DNA from: Corynespora cassiicola
Lineage: Eukaryota; Ascomycota; Dothideomycetes; Pleosporales; Corynesporascaceae
Assembly (NCBI GenBank): GCA_022059125.1
Contig: JAEUWY010000001.1
Location: 1,922,001 to 1,986,000, forward strand
DNA length: 64,000 nucleotides
Direction of reading: 5' to 3'
The position numbers and the translations under genes were made by a program. Below the pieces are notes generated by a model that searched no databases, was not told the DNA's origin, and saw only the letters and a list, made by a program, of their open reading frames with translations. Positions 1 to 12,500 of this stretch are shown one piece after another; the first letter of the stretch is position 1, and each line of letters starts with the position of its first letter.

Positions 1-44
1 AAGTACGATTTTTTTATACACTTTTTTTTAATGTCACCCCTCTG
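1..44 (+). mobile_element. Right terminal inverted repeat of a Tc1/mariner-like element (cut by window edge)
   Basis: These 44 bases match positions 21041-21084, the right end of the element at 18966-21084, base for base by eye. They are followed by TA (45-46), the expected target-site dinucleotide. The rest of this copy must lie to the left of the window. Confidence 0.8.
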
Positions 45-46
45 TA

Positions 47-3000
47 ATATTTTTTTTAAAGTTATAGTAGTAAAGCTGTTTTTAATTTAGCTGCTACAGC
101 TATTTAAAAAAAAAAAATTAAAAATTTAAATTATTAATTTTAAAACTAAATATGCGCGTGCTCTAAAAAATAAAAAAATATTTTTATAAAAAAAATTAAG
201 AAGTTTTAAATATAGATTAAGCTTTTTATTACAGTTTATACCTAGTTAATATATAGTAGTATAAATTAATATAAGTTTTTATAAAGTATTATAGCGTAAA
301 AAAATCTAAATTAGTTTTTTTAGCTTTTTTTTTTAGCGTTATAGTTTTTTTTAAAGTATATAAATAATACCTAAAACTTTTAGTAGCTCTTTATCTATTT
401 TTTAAATAGTTTTTTATAATATAAGTTTTTTTACTTTAATATTTTTCTTTATACTTTTTTTTAATATTTTTTAGTTCTTTATAGAATATTTTAGATTATA
501 ATAAATTAGTAATATTTTTATAAGTTTTTTTAATCTTTTTATATAGTTTTTAATTTTATATTTTTTTAGAATTATAATACTATTAAACACTTTTTTATAT
601 AAAAAACTTAATATATTTTTTAGAAAAAAATATAAAGTAAAAATAGCTATATTTTTTTTTTTAGCTAAATTTCTAGATACTAGCTTATTTAAAAATTATC
701 TAGCTTTTTTCTAAGTATTTTAATTTATTATAAATTATAATAAAGCTTTATAGCGTAAAGTTGATTATTTACTTTTTTTTATTTATTAGTTTTAAATATT
801 TTTTTATTTTTAAAAATTATTAATCGCGCTAGTACTTATATTTAATTTAAATTTTTAAAAAAAAAAATTTTTAAAATAACTTTTTTATTTTACTAAATAT
901 TTCTAAATACTAACTAAAATTTCTTTTTAATTTAGTATTTTTTTAATAAAATAGATATTATCACTTATTATACGTAATATATTTACTAGTAATTTATTTT
1001 AAAATTATATTATCTTTTTTTTAGTATATTTTTTTAGTAATAATATATAAAAAACTAAATAAATATTTTATAGTTTAGGTAGATCTACTTTATATATATC
1101 TGGTTTAATCTAAATTATAATAGTTTCTAGTTTTATATATTTTTAATTTAGTTTTTTTTTCGGCCTTATTAAGCGTATATATTTATTTAATATAAGCACT
1201 TTATTCTTTATTACTAAAAAAATATACTTTCTTTTTTTATTAAAGTACTTTTTTTAATATTTATTTACTATTTTAATTTTTTAGTAATATTCTATCTGTA
1301 AAGCAAGTACTTTTACTACTAAATTATTTTTTAAATATAATTTTTTATTATTTAAAAGTATTTTAAACTAATCTAGCGTTTTTAGGTCTACTCTATAGTA
1401 TACTTAAAATAATATAATTATAATAGTTATATATAAGCTGTTATTATACGTAAATTTTATAATTAATAACTAAATTATTTAGTTATTTTATTCTAAGTAA
1501 TAATAGTATCTAAAATACTATTTTAAAATCTAATTCTGTCTCTCTGTTTATTTATCTATTTTAAAATAATAAATAAAAAATAAATTTTTTAAAATACTTA
1601 AATAGTAATAAAAACTATTTTAATACTTAAAGTTTATTAAAAGTTTTTAATTTAAAATAATATTTTTTAAAGTTCTATAAAGTTAGACTATTTTTTTTAT
1701 TTAAACTTAAGCTAAATTTTAAACAGTTTAATTCGCTTAAATTAGTATATAGTAAACTATTTTTATTAATTAGTTTACTACTATTAGTATTAAGTCGTAT
1801 ATTTAGCTAAAATATTTTAATAAAAAAAATTTAGTAATAAAGTCTATTATAACGTCTAACTACAGCTTATTAAAAATTAAAAAAAAAATTAATAAATTAT
1901 AAAAGCAGTATTTAGCTATAACTAATTTTTTATATTTTAAATAGTTATTATAATACGCTTCTAAGTTTTTTTTAATCTTTTTCTAATAGTATTTATATTT
2001 AATTTTTTTTAGCGTTTTTTTTTACTCTGAAGTAATCTGCTATTAAGCTATTATAGTATTTTTAAAATATTTTAGCTTTTTTTTTAATCTGTACTTAGTT
2101 ATAATTTTAACTAATTAGTTATTTAATATTTTTTTAAAATAAAAATAAAAAGTTTTTTTTTTAAAAAAGTTTTTTTTTTTTTACTGTTTTTACTACAAAA
2201 GTCTAAAATTAAAATATTTTTATTTTTTTCTAAATTTTTTTTTTTACTGTTTTTACTACAAAAGTCTAAAATTAAAATATTTTTATTTTTTTTCTAAATT
2301 TTTTTTTCTATTTTTTTTATTTTTTTATTTTTTTTAAGTAGTTTTTTTCTAATACAGGATTCTGGGAGCTTCTAATATTTTACCTAAAGTATTTTAGTAC
2401 TGTCTATATACTCTGTAGATAATTTTATAATTATTATTAGTATTATAAAATTTTATAAAAATTTCTAAATTATTATAACTTATAGTAGCTCTATATAGAC
2501 TTTATTACTTTTCTGTAATAGTTATTAAGCTTTTTTTATATAATTTAGCTTTTTTAATAAGCTATCTGTAAAGTTTAACTTTTCTAAATAATAAATTATA
2601 ATAAAATTATATTTTATAAATTTTTTATATACTTTAATCTAGCAGTAGTTAAGTATTTTTATTTTTATAAACTATTTAAAGTTATTATAGTCTGTAAAAA
2701 GCTTAAATAGCGTTTTTTAAAAGTAGTATTACTAATAAAATAAACTTTTATTTATTACGAGTAATTTTTTATTATAAGTATTATAATTATATTTAATTTA
2801 GTCTATTTTTTTTAAAAAAAATCTAATAAATTTTTATTAGTTTTTTCTGTTTTAGCTTAAGCTTTTTTAGTTTATAATACTATAAATCGCGTTTTTTAAA
2901 GCGTCTACTTTAACTTTTATTAGTTTTTAAAAATTAAAATAAGCTAAAATTAAAATTAAAAAAAAGCGCTTTTTATTTATATAAAAATTTATTTTACTTT

Positions 3001-6000
3001 TTAATTAAAATTAATTTTTATATTTTTTTTTTAGACGTAGCCGCCTCTAGCCGCGTTTAGTTTTTTTTTAAATTATTTTAATTAATAGTAGATTAATATA
3101 GAAAAAGTTAGTAATAAACTTTTTATGATAATTTATAAAACTAATAAATACTCTAATATTTTTTACTGTTTTTAGTATTAGCTAGTTTTAAATTATTTTA
3201 ACTTTTTCTAAATTAACTTTAATTTTTTTTAGATATACTATATATTTTAGATATTCTATTTATTATATGTAGAATTTATATTTACTAAGTGTTATATATA
3301 ATTTAGTCTGCTTTAGTTTTTTTAAAACTTTTTTAATATAATTTATATAAGTTTTTTCTGTGTTAGAATAGACTAAAATATTATTTAAATGTATAATACA
3401 CATTATATTAACTAGCCCTACTAGAGTCTAGTTAATATAAAATTAAAAAGTAGTAGAGGTGTTAGTTAGACTAAAAAATATTATAAAGTATTTAAAATAA
3501 CTATATTTTATTTTAAAAGCTATCTTCTATTTATTATTTTTTTAAATATATATTCTATAGTACGCTTTTTAGAAATCTAGCTTTATAAACTATTCTATTT
3601 TTAATAATTTTTTTAAAAATTTAGCTATAAGTAGTAACAGATACTGGTTTTTAACTATTATTTTATTTAAATTTTTATAATTAATATATAGTTATAAAGT
3701 TCTATTTTTTTTTAATAAAAAAAATAAATGCTTTAGCTAAAAACTTTAACTGTTATATTTATTTTTTTTTAAAATACTTTTTTATATATTTACAAAAATA
3801 TTTTAGTTTAACTATTAATATATTATAAAATAGTTAGTAAAATAGATTTATACTAAATTACAGCTTTATTATAAAATTTTAATTACTATATATAAATAGC
3901 ACTAATACTTTATTAGATTTACTATATTTTTAAATTTTTAATATTTTAGTTTTAGAATAAATGTTTTTAGTTTAGGCGCTAATATATTTTAAAGTTAACT
4001 AATTAAATAAATATAAACGTCTGTATTAGAACTTAAAAATATTTTTTTAAACTAATTTATATTTTTTATAGCTACTTTAATATATTTTAAATTATTATAG
4101 CTTTTAATATTTTTAAAAAGCATTTTTCAGCTCCGAAAATTTAACTTTAAATTTAACTAATTAATTTAAAATAGTTTTAAATATATTAGTAGTTTTTTAA
4201 AATTAGTAACTATAAATAAAATTTTATAAATCTATACTTTGTTTTTTAAATTTCTAATATATACTTCTGTAACTATAAATTTATAAATAGTATAATTTAA
4301 TTTATTTAAAAATAGTAAAATAATTTTTAGTACAGAATAAATAACTAAATTCTGTTTTTTTGCTACTGTTACTAAAATAATATTAAACTATACTCTGCTA
4401 TTTATTATAGTATTTAGCTTTATAAAATTTTTTATTTCTATTTTAAAAAAAAGTAGCGTAGATTTTTTAATATTTAGTATTTTTTTAAAAATTTTTAACA
4501 TTTTTTACTTATATTAAATTAATATAAACTAAAAAATAAAAGTTTAATCTTTTTAGCTTTTAGCTTTTTTTTTATTAAAAAAGTAAATTTTTTTTTTTAC
4601 TTTATTTAGGTAACAGAGTATAATATAACTTTATTTTTTATAAGTATAGTATACTATATTTATTTTAAATTTTTTTTTATATTTTTAGAATATTTTAGCC
4701 TATTATAAGTTATTTTTACTTTTTTTTATTTTTTTTTAGCTTAATTTTATAAAATTAAAGCTTATTAACGTGCTAAATTTTCGCTTATTTTTTTTTAATT
4801 TTTTTTATTTTACTTTTTTATAACAGATTTCTGTAAATTCTATTTATTTTATATTTTATTTATAAAAAATTCAAGTAATTTTATAAGAAAAGGTATTATA
4901 ATTTATATTAAACTTTTTTTAAAAATACTTTAGTAAATTTAACTACTATTTTATAAAAGTTTAATTTTTTTATTTTAATTTATAAAAGTTAAAAGTAATT
5001 AAAAAAGTCTATTAAAAACTGTAAAAGTTTTTATTTATAAATTTTAATAAAGTTATAAATAAATTACTTATGTTTTTTTACTATATAAAAACTTAATATA
5101 AATTATTCCGGTGTATATATACCGCATACGTTTTCTAAAAAGTTTTTATATTTTTACTTATATATTATAAACTAAATAAGATTTTTTATTTATCTGCTTT
5201 AAAATATTATAAATTTTTTATATAGTAGTTTTTATTATCGCGGAGCTATTAGTTATAGTTTACTTTATTTTTTTTTATAATAATAAAGTAGTTTAAAGTG
5301 TAGTAAATTCGTCCGTTTTAATATAAAATAAACTATTATAATAATTTTTATATTACTTATAGTTTTATTAAAAGCTGTTATATTACTTTGCTTATGTCTA
5401 CAGCGTTATTTAAATAATTATTATAATTTTTTTATTATTATTAATTTTTAAAGTATTAGCGTAGTTTTTTTAATATTTTTAGTATTTTAAATTAAAATAA
5501 AGTATTTTTTTTAGTTTTAGCGATAATAAAGTTTTACAATTTTTACTAAACTCTATTAATTTAATATTATTTTATTATTATTTATAGTTTTTTTTTATTT
5601 TTAACTATTTTTTCTGCTACTACTATAGTATAGAATACTAATTTTTATTTTTTTTAGTATTTTTAGAGGTACTAAGTAGAGTTTATAGATCTGTATAGTT
5701 ATTAGCTATAATAATTTAATACTATTTATTTTATACTATATAATAAGTAATTTAAATATTAAATATAAATTTATAATAAAGTGTAAAAGTTATAATAATA
5801 CAGATAAATAAGTAAAAAAAACTAAATTATATATTATTATGTAGAAAAAAAAGACGAATTACTGCTAAAATAGTTTATAGTAATTTAAAAATATATACTA
5901 TCGCGCTTATAACTAAGCTAATTTAAAATACTTTATAATAAGCTATAATAGATTATAATAAGACACAGCTTTACAGTTATTAAATTAATTAATATTAATA

Positions 6001-6300
6001 TAGCCTATTTTTCGCGTAGTAAATAATTAATTAACTATAATATATATAGTATTTAGTATAAATATAAAATTTTATTAATTTAACTTAAAAATATAAATAA
6101 TAATTACTTTTTTTAATTTTAATTAGCTGTTTTTAATTAAATTAGTAATTAAATTATATAGCTTATCTAGTATATTAATAATAAAATATAGTTTTTATTA
6201 TAAGTTAATTAAAAAAATTTTAGTAGTAGTATTATAAGTGTAGACAGCGTGCGCTAAAGTAGTTAGAAAATATACTACTTATTTATATACGCCGCTCGCT
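47..6300 (-). mobile_element. RIP-degraded Ty3/Gypsy retrotransposon relic (boundaries uncertain)
   Basis: An extremely AT-rich block with no open frame of useful length. On the minus strand at about 3480-3365 the sequence can be read as a Ty3/Gypsy reverse transcriptase core: an LTN-T-TTF stretch, then FYIN, then the active-site segment HLNNILVYS (3391-3365). The family has YLDDILVYS there, so both catalytic Asp codons read as Asn (GAT to AAT), and in-frame stops interrupt the frame. These are the transitions expected from RIP. I could not find long terminal repeats, integrase or gag. The block may contain more than one element, so only the reverse transcriptase part is well supported. The element is dead. 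Confidence 0.6.
2183..2308. repeat. Two-copy tandem repeat, 63-bp unit
   Basis: A unit starting actgtttttactacaaaag at 2183 is repeated at 2246 almost without change; one T-run differs by a base. It sits inside the AT-rich retrotransposon relic. The near identity suggests that the duplication is younger than the surrounding RIP, or that it is slippage between T-runs. Confidence 0.8.
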
Positions 6301-6384
6301 TATAGTTTATATTATATTTTTTTAAAACTATTTAAGTTATATTTAATATCTAATTTAATATATTTAATTAAATATTAAATTATA

Positions 6385-7106
6385 AAATTAATAATAATAT
6401 TAATTAGTATATAAGCTGGAAATTTTAATAAAATAATTCAAAGATGTTTACAGCTAAACTAGTTTTAAACTAGTTTAAAAAAATAAAATAAAATTATTTA
6501 AATATTTAGTTTATAGCTTAAATTTAATACTTATAAAAAACGTTTAAATTATATTAAAAAATGATTTTAAAAAATTAAATTCTAATTTATTATATAAAAA
6601 TAATAATTAAAATAATAATACTTTATTTATAAACGCTATAAATAAAAAATAAAATTTAATTTTATAAAAGGTAATAGATAATTATATACTATTTTAATTT
6701 AAACGCTAAAAAGCAGGTATTAAAGCTAACAGGTATTATATAAAATATTAATAATTTAATTAATTATTAATTTATTTATATAATTTAATTCAAAAAAAAT
6801 AATCTAATATTATTTTATTTTTAAAAAAAACTATCAAAAGTTTAAAATATAACAGAATTTATAATAGTTAAATAAAAAAAATCTATACTAGAAAATTTTT
6901 TTAGCTTTTAAATTTTTTTTATTATATTTTTACTTTAATTTTTAAAGCTATAAATATTTTCTAAACTGTTTTTTTACTACTAAAAATAAGCTTATAAATG
7001 TCTTTAAAATTAATTATCTTTTATTTTAATAGCTAGTCTAATTATAAAATTATAGTAGTTTAAAAAGTATAACTTTTTTTAGTTTTTTTTTCGTGTCACC
7101 TCTCTG
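6385..7106 (+). mobile_element. Right part of a RIP-mutated Tc1/mariner-like element
   Basis: Positions 6415-6760 align by eye with the C-terminal transposase part of the elements at 15544-17671 and 18966-21084: the ctggaaattttaa stretch, the HTAK-like stretch and the degraded SPDLAPI region. The copy ends at 7106 in cgtgtcacctctctg, followed by TA (7107-7108), like the ends of the other elements. I could not find the matching left end, so the 5' part is either lost in the AT-rich block or interrupted. Non-functional. Confidence 0.6.
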
Positions 7107-8612
7107 TAGTAATAGAAAGCAAGCTGTAGTAATAGATATATTTATAAATATAAAAATAATAGTAGAGCTATTAGTTAAAAGTATAGCTGTTACTAAAATA
7201 TTAGTAAACAAACTAAAAATAATAAATATAAAATATATAGCAGTTCTGTAATATACGCGAACAGTTTTAAAAAAAGTCTATACTAATTAGATAAAACTTG
7301 TTTTTTAATAGATAATATGTATATAGGCGTTCGGAGCACGGCGTTTTAACTCGATAGCAACAGTTATAAATAGCAGAATTAAAACCGGAGCGCCAGCTGT
7401 ATATTAAAAAAGCCAGAAACACTATAGCGGAATACTACTAAGTAACTTTATAAAAGAGTTGCTGCCTAAGTCCAGAAGAAAATAATAGCAGACGTAACAA
7501 GGCCAGACTTTACAGTTCTTCTGGCTGTGGAAAACATTTCAGAGGTCTGGAGTTCGTTGTTGTAACGCTTTAAAACCTATGTTATAAGAACCTTTAACGG
7601 TCGTCAGTAATACACAAGAATTCGAAAAGAGAGCGTACCATTCTAATTGCAAAAAAAAAACCGATCCCTATAATAATGCCATATCCCCATCTTTGTTTTC
7701 AAGGCGTGTGAACAGGCCCCGTAGGTGTTTGGATACCAGCCCTAGCAAAAAGATCCATGTTGGTTCGAGTTAACATGAGAGATTACTTGACGGGTTATCC
7801 AGACATATATACATGTTCTCTCTATCTCGTGCTAGGGTCCACACATACATTTCTAGCCTGAGATAAACCTGGTTGTAAATAAGAGTCATTCAGATAAGCA
7901 GTCATCTTTTCAACTGAAGACAATATCTCTTAGACTCGGCGAGAAAATTGGTAAGGGCCGAAAAACTTGAATGATTTGATGTAGATCGCTAAGCACCACC
8001 GCCAGGATATGCGTGCTGTGACTGATAAAAATCACTCAAGCCTCCGACGGCATCTGGACTGGAACGATATTGCTAAGATTCTTGCTCTCCTACCCTAAGT
8101 CCCCACAGCTTTGAACCCCTAAAAAAATATTTCTGCAGGTTTAGGGCCACATCACGTGCCCCTGTGCGGATATGATTAGACGGCCCGACTGATTTGGAGC
8201 TTATGGTCATCATTCAAAGAAACGGAAAGACGGCCATACACATTTGAACCCGATCTTTCACATAACGAGGTAAATTCTTAACGCCGAGCTTGCCACCATT
8301 CAATCCCCCAATGGACTTTAACTATGCGACATTTAGACACTAAGCCAATTATGACTGAATCTGGTATACTTCGCCATTATTTTCATCCAATTTCACTGGT
8401 ATTCAATGCTGCTTGATCTATCAGTATGACTGGTGTCTGGTCACTGGTTTCTCGGATACGTTGCCAGACTCACTCGTTGCGCGCAAGCTTGCTGTGTGGC
8501 TACGTTTCCTGCAAGTCAATCGAAACTTGCTCTTCTTGTGTTAATCAGATCATTGATTAAGTCCTTTGGTAATGCACTGAAGATTTGCATCTTAGCCTGC
8601 AAGTCAAGTGGT

Positions 8613-9137
8613 AGATAAATCAGCGTTTGATCACGTGCTGGCGTCGAACTGTAAACTTATTTCAATGTGGGAAAATACAACGCCTATACTTCTTATCACA
8701 CAAGATAAATCAAAAATTTAAAAAGAAATGGTAACTTTCTTTTGCTGGGTAAATATTCGATAGTTTGATAAGATTAGAAGGCATACATACACTTGCTGAA
8801 TGGAGAAGACGGCTGTGATTGAAGTTCTCCATTTACGTGGTTCTCGAACGGTTTCTGACTATTTCATTTTACTTTTAATAGGCTGGAAATAAAAAGCGGG
8901 GTTGTAAAACGTCAGCAACGGCGATGTTGTTGTGGCCAAGACTCTAAATTGTCATCCTCACTCAGCGCTATGTTGCACCGCGCCGTCGCGCGCCGTCGCG
9001 CGCCGCCGCGCGCCGCCGAGCCGTCGGTAGCCGCTGAACTGAATTTGCTTTATTATTCCTACATCCAAATAGTGTTTTGTTGCCGGCTAGCGATAAAGAC
9101 CGTCGGCCGGTAGCCGAAGGCCCGGCGCGCACTATCA
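8613..9137. promoter_or_regulatory. Cluster of GATA-factor (HGATAR) motifs upstream of DUR1,2
   Basis: HGATAR hexamers occur at 8613-8618 (AGATAA), 8703-8708 (AGATAA), 8759-8764 (CGATAG), 8766-8771 (TGATAA), 9091-9096 (CGATAA) and, on the minus strand, 9132-9137 (TGATAG). Fungal nitrogen-utilisation genes are commonly driven by AreA/Gln3-type GATA factors that bind this motif. The motif is short and frequent by chance, so its role here is inferred from the function of the downstream gene. Confidence 0.4.
8981..9020. repeat. GC-rich 10-bp tandem repeat
   Basis: Four imperfect copies of cgccgtcgcg run in tandem, the last two as cgccgccgcg and cgccgccgag. This is a sharply GC- and CpG-rich patch in an intergenic region that borders AT-rich DNA. 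Confidence 0.75.
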
Positions 9138-9501
9138 CCATATTTTTCCTGGTAAAGTAGATTGATGCCCTAATCTCTAACGCTAGTTAGTACAACGCCA
9201 ATACTCAAACTGCGCGAAATGACATCCCAAATCAAACCCATCAAACAAGTCGGCCAGTAGAATGTTTCCTGGTATCGCTGCTGGTAGTGGAAGCTGGGAG
9301 GTGCGATTGCTTTTCGCGAGTGGGTGAACACAGTACGCAGCGATTAGTCACAACGTTGACTGTCGTATCATATCCAAGCAGGATCTGTTTTGACTTGTCT
9401 TTCGTTATAAAATGGATTCATCATTACAAGTAGTATTCTATATAGTTTTCTCGAATTTTTCCTAGAAACGCAGTACCATCTTTGAAGAGTCATCAGCGGC
9501 T

Positions 9502-12500
9502 ATGAGTACGTGGAACAAAATCTATGCTACAAAAGAAACATTCTGACCGCATTAGCAACGAAATCACACTCAAGCATATATGTATTGGAGGACTGGAAGC
9601 AAGCACAAGCTGCTGGAAACGGTCTAGGACGGCTCCTCGAAACTGTCAGCCAATTCGACCCATTGGACCCAGCATGGATATCCATCGCGAGCTCTGGACA
9701 AATCGAAACACAATGGGAAAATCTTCTGAAGCTTCAACATGAGAACTCCCGATTACCCTTGTTTGGTGTTCCATTCGCCGTCAAAGACAACATCGATGCT
9801 GCTGGCTTCAGTACCACAGCGGCATGTCCCGACTTTGCCTTCCGTCCAGCTGAAGACGCTGTTTGTGTGAAACTCCTCAAAGCTGCAGGAGCTATACTGG
9901 TTGGCAAAACTAACCTCGATGCATTTGCCACTGGTTTAGTAGGCACACGATCTCCGTATGGTGCCGTTCCAAACACCTTCAACAAAGAATATGTCTCCGG
10001 TGGTTCCAGCTCAGGCTCTGCTTCGGTGGTTGCAAGGGGACTTGTTCCATTTGCCTTAGGGACTGATACGGCTGGATCAGGCCGCGTTCCAGCTGGGCTC
10101 AACAACCTCGTAGGGCTCAAGGGTTCCAAAGGTGCTATAAGTACACGTGGAGTTCTTCCGGCGTGTCGGTCCTTGGACTGTGTTACGATATTTGCCCTGA
10201 CAATAGAGGACGCGTCGGAAGTTTTCAATGTAGCTGCACAGTTTGATTCGGCAGAGCCCTATTCTAGGCGAAGAACAACAGTCGAAACAAACTCGGCCGC
10301 ATCGACGGGCGATTATCGGATTGCCATCTGTGACAACCCTCCGTGGTTTGGCGATACGGCACAAATGGACGCTTACAAACGTGCGTTGGATCATAGCAGC
10401 TTGCTGCCATGGTCCTTGGAGCCAGTGAGCTTCTCTGCTCTTTTCAAGCTTGCAAGCCTTCTTTATGAGGGGCCATGGGTGGGCGAACGATATACTGCGA
10501 TTCAAGATTTTATATCCAGAGAGGACGTCAGCATCGATCCAACAGTCCGAAGCATTATCGAACGTGCCAAGAATTTCAGCGCAATTGATTTCTTCAACGC
10601 AGAATATCTCAAAGCCGGATTGATAAAGGAAATCGAAGCACAATTCGACAAATATGATGCTCTGCTTGTCCCTACCACGCCTACCTTTCCGACAATGAGC
10701 GATCTTGAAAAGGAGCCAATAATAGAGAACTCACGACTCGGAACATACACCAATTTTGTCAATTTCATGGATTGGGCAGCCATATCTGTGCCTGCGGGCT
10801 TTCGATCCGATAGGCTTCCGTTCGGGTTGACGTTCATATCGACATGTTGGTCAGAGACCAAACTCTTCAACATCAGCAAACAGTGGCTTTCCCTTTCAAC
10901 AAAGCGTCGTATAGGTGCATTGGATGCTTACACGATAGAAAAACCTACGAAGGATTCCATCCTGTCATCACGAAGCCTCAATTGGATCTCATTGGCCGTA
11001 GTTGGTGCCCATCTATCCGGGCTACCTCTGAATCACCAACTCACAGATTTGGGTGCGATTCTCAAAGGCTCGTTCAAGACATCCCGAAACTATCGACTAT
11101 ATGAGCTTGCCCAGGCTGGGAACGTGCGCAAGCCTGGCCTCTGTCGAGTTGGAACACTCGAAGGTATGCAGATTGGTGTCGAAGTATGGAAGCTTCCAGA
11201 ATCTGCGATCGGCAAATTTCTACTAAAAGTGCCTTCCCCGTTGACTATTGGTTCACTGGAACTTGAGGATGGTACAAACGTCTATGGATTTCTATGCGAA
11301 TCCTACGCGACTGAGAACGCGACTGATATCAGCAGCCATGGTGGCTGGTTGTCCTTCCTCAGTTCGTCAGACCCGAAGCCGTTATTCAAGGCTGTACTTG
11401 TTGCCAACCGAGGCGAAATTGCTGTCCGCATTATTTCCACGTTGAGGAAATTAGGAATCAAGGCCATAGCAATCTACTCAGAAGAAGACAGAAACAGCCA
11501 ACATGTCCAGGACGCCGACGAATCATTTTCACTTGCTGAAGCAGGCTCTGAATCAACCTACCTTTCCGAGGAGGCTATTGTTGAGATTGCCAAAAAGGCA
11601 AAAGCTGATGCTGTTATTCCTGGATATGGATTCCTTTCTGAGAATGCGAGATTTGCCGAGCGATGCGAGAATAATGGCCTTACCTGGGTTGGCCCAACTC
11701 CTCGACAAATGCAAGACCTCGGGCAAAAGGCTTCAGCCAGAAAGATAGCCCAAAAACTAGATGTACCTCTTCTTCCAGGATCAGAACTCATACAGAATAC
11801 TTCAGTGGCGTTCACAGAAGCTGAACGTATCGGATTCCCGATCATGGTCAAAGCAAACTCAGGTGGCGGTGGCATTGGACTTCAGCAATGCAGAGATTCC
11901 GAAGAGCTTAAGAATGCAGTGGATTCTGTCAGTCATCTTGGCCAGAGTTACTTCAATGATTCCTCGTTCTTTATCGAAAAGTTTGTAGGAAAAGCTCGCC
12001 ATGTGGAAATCCAAGTAGTGGGCGATGGCCATGGTAGAGTATATCACGCTGGAAGCCGCGACTGTTCCCTTCAGAGACGAAAACAAAAGGTCATAGAAGA
12101 AAGCCCCGCTATCTTGATCCCGAATGATAGCAGAGAGAAGATGCAATCCGACGCCTTGAAACTGGCTGCTTATGTTCAGTATCGTGGAGTCGGAACTGTT
12201 GAATTCATCTACGACATCGAAACTGAAGATTATTATTTTCTAGAGGTCAATACTAGACTTCAAGTGGAGCATTGCGTCACAGAAGCTACCACAGGTCTAG
12301 ATTTGGTCGAGTCGATGCTACAAATCGCCGCAGGAAAGACACCCTCTGCATTCGATTACCCCATCACGGTGAATCGGGTTGCAATTGAAGCCCGAATATA
12401 TGCAGAATCACCTACTAAGGGGTTTCGACCTTCGCCAGGTTGTCTCACACATGTCTCTTTCCCATCGGATTGCAGAGTCGATACATGGGTGCAAAGCGGG

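Larger units (their letters stand above)
7109..9501. other. Intergenic region upstream of DUR1,2
   Basis: Composition changes from AT-rich to ordinary over about 7.1-7.5 kb, the edge of the repeat island. I see no convincing gene. The 61-codon open frame at 8433-8618 starts with GTG and has no supporting features. The stretch holds a GC-rich short repeat (8981-9020) and several HGATAR sites that could serve DUR1,2. Confidence 0.6.

Noticed and set aside
2183..2308. Possible pair of long terminal repeats
   Set aside because: The 63-bp copies are adjacent and carry no terminal TG/CA structure; simple tandem duplication.
8433..8618. 61-codon open frame upstream of DUR1,2
   Set aside because: GTG start, random composition, no domain, no splice partners; chance frame in intergenic DNA.
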